From Bradysia coprophila (Eukaryota > Arthropoda > Insecta > Diptera > Sciaridae): a DNA stretch of 64,000 nt. A program made the position numbers and the translations under genes. Where the stretch lies: contig NW_023503423.1 in NCBI RefSeq assembly GCF_014529535.1, positions 4,264,473-4,328,472 on the forward strand, in the 5' to 3' direction. Below the pieces are notes generated by a model. That model had not been told where the DNA came from. It saw nothing but the letters and a program-made list of their open reading frames with translations, and made no database searches. Below, piece after piece: positions 11,824-25,900 of the stretch (positions within the stretch are counted from its first letter, which is position 1; every line of letters starts with the position of its first letter).

Positions 11824-13946
11824 TTACACTTCCCGCGAAGTGACATGATGCGGTCCACCATGTGGAGTTACAGATAAGTGATCGTCGCAATAGTATAATT
11901 GGGCTCTGTGTGTCAGTTATTTTTAGGATTGGACCTTGGTTATCCATGGAAATTTAAGGATGTTGCCTGAGACGCAACAGAAGATGGACAGAAGAAGTTA
12001 GGCAATTTCGTGAGTTGTGGTAAATGGGTCTTTACTATCTCTGAACAAAATTCAATCTAATCCGAGATCATCAGGCTCCATTTCGATTTTTTTTAACTTA
12101 AAATTTTCTTTCAACTTTTGAGTTCGCAATTTTTCAAAAAATCGGATAAATCAAAGAAAAGACTCTCGGTTCTATTACTCACAACACTACATAATGACCA
12201 GAGCTACATATTAACTACCAACCTTGAAATAGAAAATCTCTTGCTCGACAACTTCATCAACTTTCACTTCTATCTCCCACAAATCCTATTGCTTACCATT
12301 CGATGATGTTGTGGATTTGGTCGGCGAATCCATTGGATAAACATATTTTTTCCGTCGCAGAAAATTACTCGGCGACGACGATTTGGACAAATTGCTTAGC
12401 AACGGCAGCGATTCGTTGCGCGAGAAGCAAACATCGTCGTTGTTCCGCTTCTTTTCGTCGCCGAAATGAGGTCGTCGAATCGATCGACACTGGCCGATCT
12501 TCGGACTGTTTGATAGTAGCGAGTCTCGTTCGTGCGAATCGTCAGAATTGTCGGTCGAGGTGGACGAATGGAGGGGAAAATGTGATTCTAAAAAGCCCAC
12601 ATTGCGAGCTTGCGGTTCCTCGACGATTTTTGAGAATATTTGCTTTGTACTGCCGGGGCTGTTGAACGGTTCTAATGTAGTTAAGGACGATAGTGCGCTG
12701 TAGTATGTTTCACTGGAACTGGTCGTATTTGTGTTAGTTTGTCGTATATGCTTACTGCACTGATTATCACTTAACCGACTCATTGTTGAACAATCCGTAC
12801 ACGCACTTTGATACTCACTCAGCATCGCACTGTCACTCATAGTCAGTTTAGCTGTGGTGAACGATTCACTAGATTTGCTATCGCCGTCAATGTTGTCGGC
12901 CGATTTGGAATTTTCTTGCGTCAATTGGTGACACCGATCGTCGTCCTTCTTATTCAGACTGTTAGCCGATTCGTAGCTTTGATCACTGGAGTCACTTAAC
13001 ACTAGCGGATTGGTCAGGAAAACCTTTCCCATTCTTTTGTACGTTTCCACCTGTCGCCAGTCATCCGCACATCGTGACAAATTTCCTGTAATTTTCGGGG
13101 CACGTCGTAGAACCTTCGGTGTGTGCATCTGTGATTCGTCTTCCAACTCCAGAATGTCTTGCTGATCACTGTCATTCATTTGACCATACAGACCGATTTT
13201 ATGCAAACATTTTTCAATGGACGTGGCGAAATTGTTCACCAGACTAGCGCGTGAACTGATACTGGATATTTCCGATAGAGTTTCGGGACTAGCCAATGGT
13301 GCCATGCCGTACCTGTTAATGGGTTGAGAATTAGCAATGAATTGAATAACCAGACTCAGATCGTTTCAGTTACATACCAGTCGTCATGCACCAAATCCAC
13401 TTTCCGTTGCAAATCCGAATTGGATCGTTGTCCATACATTGCCTGTTTCTGCATTGCATTTAGCGAACGCTTCCTATGTAAAATACTTTTCGGCATACCA
13501 CCTGGCGACGTGAGTCTGGGCGGAGTAATCGGATATTGTTTTATGTCAAACGCAACATTTTTACTGCATTTCGGATTCAATAGCCCATTTGATGTATCAG
13601 CCAGTACAACGGTAGTGGCATCGCTGGGTCCGTCCGTTAAACTTGACACGTCGTATTGAAGTATCGAACTCAATTGGCTGCGACCGAATAAACTTCCGGC
13701 AATGGACGACGCCTTACTGGAACCGTTGGCTGGCTGTGACCAAATTGGACCGTCACAAGGACTTTGTAGGCTGGTGAATGATGTTTCGAGGCAAACTTTT
13801 TGTGATGCTGTCGGTGTGACAACTGAGATAAATGGACTTTGTGGACGTTGGTTGAGCATGGAATGTTCGATTATTTCGGATGTTATAGATGAATTAGCGT
13901 TTGATGACTGTCGTTGAGGCTTACGCGGTCCAAATGTTGTTATAAC
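11824..13946 (-). CDS. inaE coding exons 10-12: long regulatory tail
   Basis: Exon 10 (13946-13378), exon 11 (13312-12297) and exon 12 (11903-11824) encode about 554 residues of low-complexity Ser/Thr-rich sequence. Exons 10 and 11 join as HDDW/YGMAPLASP with correct phase. Exon 11 ends at AATG/GTAAGC rather than reading on to the TAG 9 nt later. Exon 12, after CAGAG, supplies a C-terminus containing YYCDDHLSVTPHGGPHHV and stop TAA. Exon 12 is short, so it is the least certain exon. PPRLT in exon 10 lacks the Phe of a Homer-binding PPxxF motif. Confidence 0.75.
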
Positions 13947-16900
13947 CTTGAAATAAATTATTCGAAATTTTTCTGGTAAGTGGCGTGGTAATGAACAGTT
14001 CGTACCAGATTTTATCGTTGCATATATGGTGGACAAAAAAGCAGTTGCAGAATAGCAACAACACGTACAATGAAATTGGATTTAAAAAAAATTACCTCTA
14101 AGCACTCACGGCCGAATCAATTATGCCTATCCGTAGTAGGAGTAATGTCAAAAAAATTCAAAAAAAATGAATCGACCTTAGGGGATTTTACAAACAGAGA
14201 AGCGTAGTCATGGGGTCGTTGGTTTTTGAAACGCGAAGCTTTGAAATAACTTGGTCGGTGGGTGAAGTTGCTGTCTTATGGGCAAACAATCGCTTTTGGT
14301 TTCGTACGTTCTGACTTGTTAAAGTCAATCGAACAATGTTCTATCTATTAGAAATTAATGTTTTATCGTTCGAGCAGTGATTCTTGAGGAAGAAAAATGT
14401 AGATCATGCTGTCTTCTACATTTTTCTCCACCATGGCTTCAGAGACGCCGACTTTGGTTCTTACCATGCGGGGCAAGATAACCGAAGTCAATATTAGAAA
14501 TCTGTTTTGGTCACTACTTCGAATGAAATGTTAAAAATTTCTTCTCATTTCATGGGAGGCGCCCTCCGCAAACTTTCCCATGAGATGCAATTGCTCCCAT
14601 TCCCCTGTATTTCGGCGCCACTGACGTTTGCTTACCAACACGTCTCTTTGAGAATTCTGACATGGTCATTGGTCAGGCCTAAAAGCGAATTTTTGCAAAT
14701 TTTCGTGAATATATGCCCGGATCTACTGACTGCAGTAAAATATTAAAGAAGTCACTCAAAGTGACGGTATAATGCAAATGAACAAATAATAGTCTGAACA
14801 ATCCTCGGCTATATAATTACTATACTCGTTTCGCCACTTATGGGCTCTACACTTTGAAAACCTTTCATTGCCGAAAAATTTCGTAAGCTGAGCAACAAAC
14901 CTATAGTGCGATCTATAATGTCTTAAGAGAGAAAGTAGTAAGAGACGAATAGACTACAGACTATAGTCTGGGCCCAACAATGATTTTGCTGGTAAACCGG
15001 GCAAGAGCTATACACTCAATTTCAACTGGCTTGAAGCGATTCACTCAACCTCGGTTCTTTTTTACAAATCTAACTAAATTGAGTAACAGAAGAAAGCAGA
15101 CGCCATTGAGATGTTTCACATATAAAAGCTTTAATTGCCGTAGCTATGATTACGTCTGTCAACTGAACGAACCAAAAGCAGGTGGAATTTAGTTGCAAAA
15201 AATGAAATTTACATAATTTTAAATGAATAAATACTTACCCAACGAATCGAACGAAACTGTACATTAGCTCATTCCATGAGTCCGTACATCGATGACAAAC
15301 GTAAAAATTGATTGTGTGTAACACGAACGAGTTAACATCAAAAATAAAATTTTCATAGCAAAACTCTAAAAAAAAAGAAAAAAAAAGAACGAAAAAGCAA
15401 AAAACAAAATTAAAATTTAAAAATGAAAATAATTTCAAAATCACTCTGAATTATAGTAAGAATTGATTTTCAACCAGAAATAAAATGAAAAATTAAGCGA
15501 ATTTGGTTTTGGTTTTTAGCGTATTGTTACTTCGCTTTCTTTATGGTTACAATTACAAGGACACTTAGACAGTTCAAAGTTAAAAGAAAAATAAATTCAA
15601 TTATCTCATTATTTGGCCAACGAACGGAAGTTCAAAGCGGAACAGTCGATCAATAGAAATCTGGCTATTCCTGAGACAATACAAGCAAAACCGATTTACA
15701 TAAAAAAAATCCAAATTTTACAGTTAAAGTCAACTAAATTTGTGTCCAGGTTAGTGTCAGCTGTTTTACCACCTACGGTCCACTCATATAATCACACTGT
15801 CAGTGCTTATACGGTAGGTTGTATACCGCAATCGTATGTGTGAATCTGAAACATGTACGATCGTAATAAGCAGTGTGTTTGTGTGAGTGGACCATCTTGT
15901 GTGAGTGTACCATCTTGTGTGAGTGTACCATCTTGTGTGAGTGGACCATCTTGTGTGAGTGGACCATCTTGTGTGAGTGGACCATCTTGTGTGAGTGAAC
16001 CATCTTGTGTGAGTGGACCATCTAGGTTTTAAAACAACTGAAAGAAATCAAGACTCATATTTGGCTGGCATTAACTGTAATTCAGCTGCTTGTGAACAAA
16101 AGCCAGGATTTCTATTGGCCGACCGATTATTATTTTCAAAAAACAGAAACCGACTAAAAATTTATCGGAGGATGAAAGAGGAAACAAAATAATAACAAAA
16201 AAAAGTTACAAGTACCTGGTATCATTAATAGGTCTGGTTATCGAATGTAAGGTGGTAGTCGATTGTGATTCATAGTTGACGCGATTTAGAGGACGATCTT
16301 TAAAATGCATTACCTACGGATTGTCAAAATGAATTCAATATTCCCAATTGGTTCGTTTTTGGTTTAAATTTTGATGGTTTTTCTTGTCTCCAATTTAAAT
16401 TTTTTGTTTTTAATTTGGTTTTGTTTAAATTTCGATTAGTTTACGATCATTCAGCACACTATTAATGACATGGATTTTAAAAACGATTAGTTTTGTGTTG
16501 GTTGGTTACATCGGTTTTTAGAATACAAATGGATGGTAGAACATTTAGCGGGTGAGAAACATTCATCTATTTCATAGTTACACAACGCTAAGGAATTTTG
16601 TACATTGTCAGCGAGTCGCTGGTGATTTGTTTTGGTTGTTTTGTTGTCATCACAGAAAAGGAAGGCGAATCAATTTCGTTGATAGGACCTCTAGCTCATT
16701 AAATGTTAAGCATTCAATCATAAATTGCTCAGCTGAAGCTATGAAAAGGCTCAAGCAGCAACTTGCACAGGCATTTATATTTGCCCTTCAAATCTTCATG
16801 GTATACCGAGAGCCTGGGCACATATCAGTCCCTCATGAGACTATGGTTTGAAATTTATGTCAAGTTCTTACATTACCCGATATCTTTCATATTATCGTTT

Positions 16901-19900
16901 TGAGTTCTTGGAGAGTTCTAACAGAAGTTGTTCCTCAATGTGTGTGTCAGCCATCATAGAAATTCAAAGTTTATGTCAAAATGAAGTCATTTGCGCTGAA
17001 TGAAGAATATAATTTGAAACGAGCCATCAGAACAGTCGCAGCGTTTGCTGCGACTGAGCCCCGTACAAACCCGTATATCTATTGCGTACGTGACCCTAGT
17101 GCGTCTGTCACCGTACTTTGACCGTAAGCCTATGCGCCGGTTAAAGTAGTTAAAGTAAAATTATTATGAAATGTGTACATCTTAGAAATTGCGCATAGCG
17201 CAATTACGAAGCCCCGTACGACGTTCCTTTCAAATAAAACAAAAATTTCAAATAGCCCTAAAATTTTAATTTATTGAGTATAAATACACATAGGGCCTCG
17301 TATCGGCCTCAGTGCGAGGATCCAAATTTTTTTTTTTTTTCAACTACATTCTATTCGGCCTTTGATTACCTTCCAAATGAAACAAAAAATACGGAAAACG
17401 GATGAAATTTGCTCGAGTTATATGTAAAATACACATAGGGCCCTAGTAGCGGCCTTAGTCCGAGGACCCAAATTTAATTTTTTTTCAACAACATTCTATT
17501 CGGCCCTTGATTACCTTCCAAATGAAACAAAAATTACGAAAAACGGATGAAATTTGCTCGAGTTATATGTAAAATACACATAGGGCCCTAGTAGCGGCCT
17601 TGGTCCAAGGACCCAAATTTATTTTTTTTTTCAACAACATTCTATTCGGTGTTCGATTATCTCTCAAATGAAACAAAAATTACGAAAAACGGATGAAATT
17701 TACTCGAGTTGTATGTAAAATACGCATAGGGCCCTAGTAGCGGCCTTAGTCCGAGGACCCAAATTTTTTTTTTTCAACAACATTCTATTCGGCCTTTGAT
17801 TACCTTCCAAATGACACAAAAATTACGAAAAACGAATGAAATTTACTTGAGTTCAATGTAAAATACATATAGGGCCCTAGTAGTGGCCTTAGTCCAAGGA
17901 CCCAAATTTAATTTTTTTTCAACTACATTCTATTCGGCCTTTGATTACCTTCCAAATGAAACAAAAAATACGGAAAACGGATGAAATTTGCTCGAGTTAT
18001 ATGTAAAATACACATAGGGCCCTAGTAGCGGCCTTAGTCCAAGGACCCAAATTTTTTTTTTTTTCAACAACATTCTATTCGGTGTTCGATTATCTTTCAA
18101 ATGAAACAAAAATTACGAAAAACGGATGAAATTTACTCGAGTTGTATGTAAAATACGCATAGGGCCCTAGTAGCGGCCTTAGTCCGAGGACCCAAATTTA
18201 ATTTTTTTTCCACAACATTCTATTCGGCCTTTGATTACCTTCCAAATGACACAAAAATTACGAAAAACGAATGAAATTTACTCGAGTTCTATGTAAAATA
18301 CACATAGGGCCCTAGTATCTTTTCACTTCTAAGGCCCTAACTCACGGTCCACTCACCCGATTTAAAAAAAAAAATCCTGGATTGGTATTGACAATACCTA
18401 TCATTTGCCGTGTCATTTACATTTCCATCGTTTATTTTGCCATAAATATCACCAAAAGACCTTAAATCACTTAGGTGGCCCTAACTCACGAAGGGCCGAC
18501 CCGAATATGCCCATCTTCGAACTTAGCCTCACTATTTTGACTATCTTTCAGGAAAAAAAAAAATTGAAATCGGATTTGATTTACTCAAGATATCGACGTG
18601 ACAGACAGACGGACAGACGGACAGACGGCCCAAATTTTTATTGCGGATTCGTCATCTATGAACATAGGCAAACACTTTGCCCTTACCGTCTGCTTCGAAT
18701 TCCATCAATTACACACGGCATCGTAATCCTATAAGCCCCTTCGTACTTCGTACGGGGCTAAAAACATTTTTAAATAGTGTGCTGTCAGGCTGCTTGAAAT
18801 AAAAATTTTATTTTTAAAATACATTCTTCGTTCACCACCATCATACCATCATTTTGACACCAATTTTGATTTTCTACAATGTGTGTCCGCCGATATTTAT
18901 ACTGGACCAATCGCTTAATTGCTCAAAAATAAAAGTCGTAGAACAAAGAGATTGTATTCTAATCAGCTGTAAAAGCATTTCGACACTTGCGAAAATATCC
19001 TAGTTGATCTGTTGTTTCAGCTATGAAAATGAGTGGATATCGCCACTTGTTAAATGAGGACCTCAAGTTAATCGAGGCACGATCTATGTGTTTCGCATTG
19101 AGTAGTATACTGCCTTGTTAAACCAGAACAACGTAAAGCATTTGTGTCTTTGCTCGTAAAGAGCTTTCAAGAGCTTTAAGCTCGTTTTATATTCCAATGA
19201 TATGTACTACTTTTCAAAAGAAGTTCAAAGCTTTCGAAAGCTGTCCAAAGCACACATACATTGTGATACGTTATTTTGGCTTAACGTACACTGTTGTATT
19301 ATGATTCATAGCTCTAAAGGAACAGGTTGCGTCACATCTAAGTTGATCTTGAAGGCATTGGCATAAAAAATTATCGCTTTGTTTACTGAACACTGTATTC
19401 GAAAAATGTTCAATCGTTCAAATTTCGGAGTCACCTGTCTTCATGAACTGTTTTCTCAGAATCTAGTATACAGTTTACAGTAGGAACGTGGCTTAAATAG
19501 GAACTGATATACAAATAAGCTTTCGGTCCACAGAAACTTCGTGCAATATTTTGTCCTGCTTATCGCTTCCTCCAGGAATTTGTTTTTTTTTTCTTTCGTG
19601 AAGGGAATACAGAAAACATATCCAACTTCTTCGTCAAATGAATCATGCAAACATTTAAACATTGAACCAAACGCAATTTGATGGTTTTGGCATTTGGTAC
19701 TCGGATTTGAGTTTGTGATGTTCATTTATAAAAAAAACGAATAAATCAAAAAAGAAAGTATAAAAAAAGTACAAAACCAAAAATCCAAAAAATAAATTCA
19801 ATCGAAAAATAAAACGAATTGCGCCACATAATTGTTAATGTTTTTATGACTAAACAATTAATTGTTTTGATTTTTAAATTTGTGATGGATACAAGTTGCG

Positions 19901-22900
19901 ACACTTTACCGTCTCCGATAACCCATCATCGATACACTCACCTTATTTAAAGCAGCTAAAACGGTGTCGGGCATATGATCTTGAATCATGGCTGGACTGA
20001 TCAGAACTTCGTCAAAGTCCATATTGTCAACCCAGATTGCTTGATACACCGGCTCGTGTGGTTTCAGAACCTGTCTGTGAGGGAGGAAATCGTTGACGAG
20101 GTCCGCAATCAATACAAAAGATTTCTCTAACTTACCTCCAACCTTGTTCATATTTTTGCCTGAAAATGGCGAAACGAAATCTGATTAGAACATCTCTTGT
20201 CCGTTAAGATCAGTCACAGAAGATAAATAAAAAGTTGTGAAACTATGTAATTATCGGCAATGCCGTGTGTGTCGTGGGAAACATTTTTGGTTTCGGTAGA
20301 ATTTTAGAAAAAAAGGAGCATGGTCCAATTGGTTCTCGAGAAAATGCGGTACTGATTACCGACGTGAACAACTCACTCAAGACTCCATGATTTTACTCAG
20401 TAATCTTTACTATTTACCACAAGCTCAGTCTCAGACAAATTCAAAATTGACACATTTCTTCAGATCAGTCTGTCTAATGAAATCATGAATTCTCTTCTGA
20501 AAATATGGCATAATAGGCTGATTCTGGCCTAATACTCGTATCGTTGGATTGTAGTATAATCTGAAAGGTAATGTTGGCATCCAATGGGACTGTTCGCCCT
20601 CTCAGTATGATGAAATGATACATAGCTTTGCTACAAGTATTAACATTGATAATATATGGCGGCTGATAAAATCATTCATTTCTCTCGTTAGGACAAAAGT
20701 CTAGCATTTTCGGTGTGTGTTAAAGCACACAATGCATGAAATGGGAGGCCTTCTCACATTTCACTTAAGATTTTTAATGCTAAGAACAGTGCTATGAATG
20801 AAATAACGTTTTTTTGATATCCCAACGAAAATCTCTTCGAGAAAAGTGTGACGCAGTCTTTGAAATACAATTTCTAAAATGAATGATATCGCTAGAGTTG
20901 ACGCTTTCAGCTTCGTTACGCAAAAATTAAATTTTACACCCAATTAGTTCAAACAAGCTGGCTTAGGTTTTCTCATCATCTGCCAAATAATTTTTACAAA
21001 AACATTTTTAGACTGGAAACAACCAAAATTTTACCAAAAAAATCTGCGTCGCAAAGTGGCAGATGTTCAGGAACACACCAGCAAGAAAATTTATCTGCCA
21101 CATGCGACGCAGATTTTTTTGGTAAAATTTTGGTTGTTTCCAGTCTAAATTTTTTTTTGTAAAAATTATTTGGCGGATGATGGGAAAACCTAAGCCAGCT
21201 TGTTTGAACTAATTGGGTGTAAAATTTAATTTTTGCGTAACGAAGCTGAAAGCGTCAACTCTAGCGATATCATTCATTTTAGAAATTGTATTTCAAAGAC
21301 TGCGTCACACTTTTCTCGAAGAGATTTTTGTTGGGATATCAGTCGTTTTAGAAGTGTAGTCACCGCTGCTTTTTATAACAGTTTACAGTTTTAATTCAAA
21401 AATTTTACGAAAATCGAAAATTTGACGAAATTCGAAAATTTGACGAAATTCGAAAATTTGACGAAATTTGACAAAATTCGAAAATTTGACGAAACTTGAC
21501 GAAATTTGACAAAATTCGAAAATTTGACGAAATTTGACAAAATTCGAAAATTTGACGAAATTTGACAAAACTCGAAAATTTGACAAAATTCGAAAATTTG
21601 ACGAAATTTGACAAAATTCGAAAATTTGACGAAATTCAAAAATTTGACGAAATTTGACGAAATTCGAAAATTTGACGAAATTTGACTAAATTCGAAAATT
21701 TGACGAAATTTGACGAAATTCGAAAATTTGACGAAATTTGAAAATTTGACAAAATTCGAAAATTTGACGAAATTTGATGAAATTCGAAAATTTGACGAAA
21801 TTTGAAAATTTGACGAAATTCGAAAATTCGACGAAATTCGAAAATTTGACGAAATTTGACGAAATTCGAAAATTTGACGAAATTTGACGAAATTCGAAAA
21901 TTTGACGAAATTTGAAAATTTGACGAAATTTGACGAAATTTGACGAAATTTGACGAAATTCGAAAATTTGACGAAATTCCAAAATCTGACGAAATTCAGA
22001 AAATCTGACGAAAATCGAAAATTTGACGAAAGTAATTCTCTATCTGCCACCATTCAAGAAATATCTCTAAAACCCTAATTGACCCACCCATTTCCAACTT
22101 TCGACATTTTTAACATATGCCCCTCTGTTCTACTCGTAAAACTCTGAGACTTTGCCGAAGAAAGTAATTCTCTATCTCTCATAACCCAAAAAAATATTAG
22201 TCCTTTCATCCTACGCTCGAGTAGCTCAAAATTTGGTCACTCTAATCACTCTAGCCTAAACGAATCTGCCCCGAATTATTTTTTTGTTCGAATCGTGTTA
22301 CGAATACCTTTCATTTGATGGGTCGCACGCCTCTGTAGGTATCAATACAGCTAAGCTACAGCCGAAAACGCTTTCCCGACCCTCGAAAACCACACTCAGA
22401 AACCACTTCGAAGCCAATAAAACAAAATTCTGGTTTTTCCTGGGGTAATGGCGTATCACATTTTCATTTTTATGCCCACCCTGAGGTTCCTGCAAAATTT
22501 CATGGAGATTGCCTGACTAGTTTCCGAGATCGACCGTCGATAGATAGACAGATAGACAGATAGACAGATAGATAGAAACATACAGAGTAAGTTGAAAGAT
22601 TTTGATTGTTTGGAAAACGTTAATTTGGTGCATTTTCTATCAAAATGACCAACTTCAAAACGATGTATCTCCGGCAATTTTAAAGTTACATAGTCGAGTG
22701 ATAGCTCGTTTTGCTCGTATTTGAAGCGCGAATAAGATAGAATAGGATTTGTGGTGATACAGGCCAAAGGAAAGAAACTTAAATTCTCGCCTATATATAG
22801 TTGCCGCGTCTCAAAAAAATTTCTTCGTTCTTTTTTTGGAAGTTAGACTGCGTCAAGTCCTCCGCTATCGCTCCGGACATGATGATTTCCATCCGCAGAT

Positions 22901-25900
22901 CACAGGGACGCCGACTTATGTTTGGGAGTAGTGGTGCTCATACATCAAGCGAATCTGGGAGTAGTGGTGCTCTTTCAAGTAAAACTGGAAAGATGTAGTG
23001 GTGCTCATCATTCGAGTAATGGTGCCCAAGCTTCGCTTGTCCTTAGAAGTCGGCGCCCCTGGCAGATCATACTTAACTCAACAAAAATTTTAAAAACGAA
23101 AACTTACTCGTTCGGTTTTGTATGATGACGAACAATATGAATGATCCTTCCCGGCGGATACAGTGGATTATGCAGCGTTAACGCTATGGAACTATCATTG
23201 GGATGTGTGCTCGTCTTCCGGGCGGATGTTCGTTGCTATTTATGGAATCGAATCAAATCAGAATTTTAATCGTCCCGTCACGATTGCGAACTTCAACGAA
23301 CATTCTTTACCTGTTCATAAACGACCACATTTGAGTCATGACTTTCCATTTCAACAACCGACGTCGGTTCCGGTCCACAGCAACAGCAAATCATTGTGCA
23401 TGCAATTGTTTTCCACTTCGGATCAACGCTCCGCTTAATTGCGTTAATCAAATCGGCCCGCAGTGCTTCCATTTGATGGAGTCCGATTCGTGGCACCACA
23501 TCTTTGCCGACAACAACCGATGTGATGAAGCTCTTTGAATACTCTACCGCTTGAATGCTGATGATGTTGAAAGGTCAGAGGCGACAGTCGCGATCAAATT
23601 AACTTTCGGATTAAATTACCTTAAAAGTCCACCAGGTGGAGAATAGCTGAAACACTGTAGCGTAGGGTAATCTGGCTTCAATAAGATCGCTAAAATGGCC
23701 GCAGTTCCGGCACCTAGCGAATGACCGACCAACACCAAATCGAAATTTTCCGTATTCTTGGCCGGATTATGTGTTAACGCTCGATGTATCAAATTCTCTT
23801 CTGCTAGTTTATTCTGTATGTACACAGCCGCTTGAACCATACCTTTGTGCCCGATAAAATCTTCTCTGGGTGGACTAAGTGGCAGCACATCGCCTTCGGC
23901 ATTAAGATCGGTTAGTACGTCTTTCATGCTCAGTGTACCCCGAATGCTTATCACAATTTTGGCTTTCGTATAGTCAATGGCCACAAAGAACGGAGTCTCG
24001 GCCACATCCACATGGAATGTGGTGTAAATGACCTCAATATCTCCGATGCTAGTCATTTGTTTCAGTGCTGCGTAGTTACAATTGCAACAATTGTCTTCGA
24101 CAATTTCTGATTGATTTTTTCGACCACAACAGGAGAGACAGCACGTAATTTTGGTGCATAGTTTGCAAATTGCAGTTGTTGAATTGGTCATCAAAAACAT
24201 TGGCCAGCCGTACGCAGCGAGAGCGTAATTCATGTAGTGGATTATGGTTTGCATGTGATCGTAATCCGATGGATCATTTAATTTAAGGAACTGCGTTCGT
24301 TCGGTTATAGGTACACCGCTCAGGAACTCGTAGATGCCGTTCTTTTTCTGCAATAACTTCCATTCAGAGACACTCAAAACACAAAATCGTATACAACACT
24401 AACCTGACGCACTATCGACTGTCTTTCGATCTTCTGGAATTTCCGCAACAGGACCAACCCAGCAACAACATCTGACGGTACAACGTCCAGTTCACGAAAG
24501 AAATCGCTCAGCAATTTCGCAATCTCGGCAAAGGAATTACGATTCCGTTCTGACGTGCCCATACAGCAAAACAATAGTCGACATCGATGATCCCAACTGT
24601 CTTGATAGGCTCGTATAACTTTTCGCTGTCGCCAATTCCGATTTCGGCTGCCACTGCGTTTGTAGTTGAACCGAGACTCTGACTCTCTCATCGATCGTTG
24701 ATATTTTTTCATTTTGACCCATGACCTTCCAGCTGCATCGAATGTGCACCAGATAATTGCCAATATAAAAACTATTACCATCCAATTTGATGCAACTAAA
24801 ACTGGATTTTCGAAGCAAAAATAGTAATGTACTCTGCATATTGTTCTATAGCACTGCTCCCAGCATTAATACTCGATACGTCAGCCGTTTGCATTTGCAT
24901 GTGTGGTTTAGCTCCCACAAAGAAAGCATGACTCCTGTCTGTGCGAAAGAAATGCAAAGCCTATTCTGATCCCATCAGTCTCCAAATATTTTCTATAACG
25001 CTAGGTGCAGTGCTATGGTCGAGTAGAAAATGACAGTATACGAACCTAGCATAATTTCCTTACTCTCAATCAACTGACACGAGAGGTAGTACTTTATCAG
25101 CCATACTACGCCCAGCGAGAGCCATACTACATCTATTACTATCACAGCTGGAAGGCAAAATAAACAATTCGATTAAATAATAGGTAGATGCAATGGAGGT
25201 AGTGATCAGATGTCTAAAAATTAAAAGCGATGACATTTCAGCATTAAAAATAGGACAAAACATAGTGAAAAACAGGGAAATAGAGGACACTAGTGCCAAC
25301 CTTTGACGATTTTTCATAAAATAGAGCAAAAGTCGTATGGAGGTTCGTTAAATCTCTACTAAACTGACCTGTGACGATTTTAATAATTGTATTTAGTGAG
25401 AAGAACACGAAAAATGTCTGATAAAACTCGTTAAATCTTTGATTTCTAGAACCGAGAAGAGATACTTATCAATTACCGGTATGACAATACTAATGCCTAC
25501 GTAGTGCGTTTCGAGTTTTTTTAAATTACCACAAAAAATGTCAAAAATTTAACGAAAACTTTAATTTGGAGGTATGTCTACAGGTGGGAGTCCTGAACCA
25601 CAGAGTTCACCTTTACTCATTAAAATTCATTCAGAATTGGCCAAGTTGTTATTTCACAAAGTTGTCGAATTTTCCGGGACTATTTTTAGGAAAGGACCAA
25701 TACCACCGATGCCATTTCGACTTACCCAGAAAAAACATAGCTAACGTCGACCCGTACGAAACACCTATTCGTATCAAAAGCCTTTACTGTGAAACTATTC
25801 ATTTCTTTTACTTCATTCTCTACTGAAAAACTATTCTTCCTTTTAAATCACTTACATTATCCACTCTTTGCCTTGTTATCATATACAATTAAATTGCCGG

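Larger units (their letters stand above)
13947..19941 (-). other. inaE intron 9 (6.0 kb)
   Basis: The intron carries the 18-bp minisatellite (15879-16023) and the satellite-bearing element (17208-18760). No further exon with family resemblance was found. A donor-like GGGTAAGT on the minus strand near 15240 has no coding exon in front of it. Confidence 0.7.
20075..23107 (-). other. inaE intron 8 (3.0 kb)
   Basis: The intron contains the foldback (20815-21341), minisatellite element copy B (21342-22890), and a (GATAGACA)n tract at about 22538-22575. No exon was found. Confidence 0.75.

Noticed and set aside
13500..13520. PPRLT in the inaE tail as a Homer-binding PPxxF motif
   Set aside because: The final Phe is missing and its position relative to APLASPETLSE differs from the human PPRLF site.
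15800..16021. Frame encoding repeated MVHSHK
   Set aside because: Product of the 18-bp minisatellite, no start context or partner exons.
15879..16023. CRISPR-like array
   Set aside because: Direct repeats have no unique spacers; it is a minisatellite in a eukaryotic intron.
16552..16851. 99-aa frame in inaE intron 9
   Set aside because: No recognisable motif, no GTG or ATG context of note, no splice partner; treated as chance.
21391..22053. 220-aa minus-strand frame of FVKFSNFVKF peptides, and parallel frames
   Set aside because: It is an exact translation of the AT-rich minisatellite; other frames of the same array are equally open.
25066..25329. 87-aa minus frame as a separate gene
   Set aside because: It is the wrong frame over inaE exon 4 and its acceptor region.
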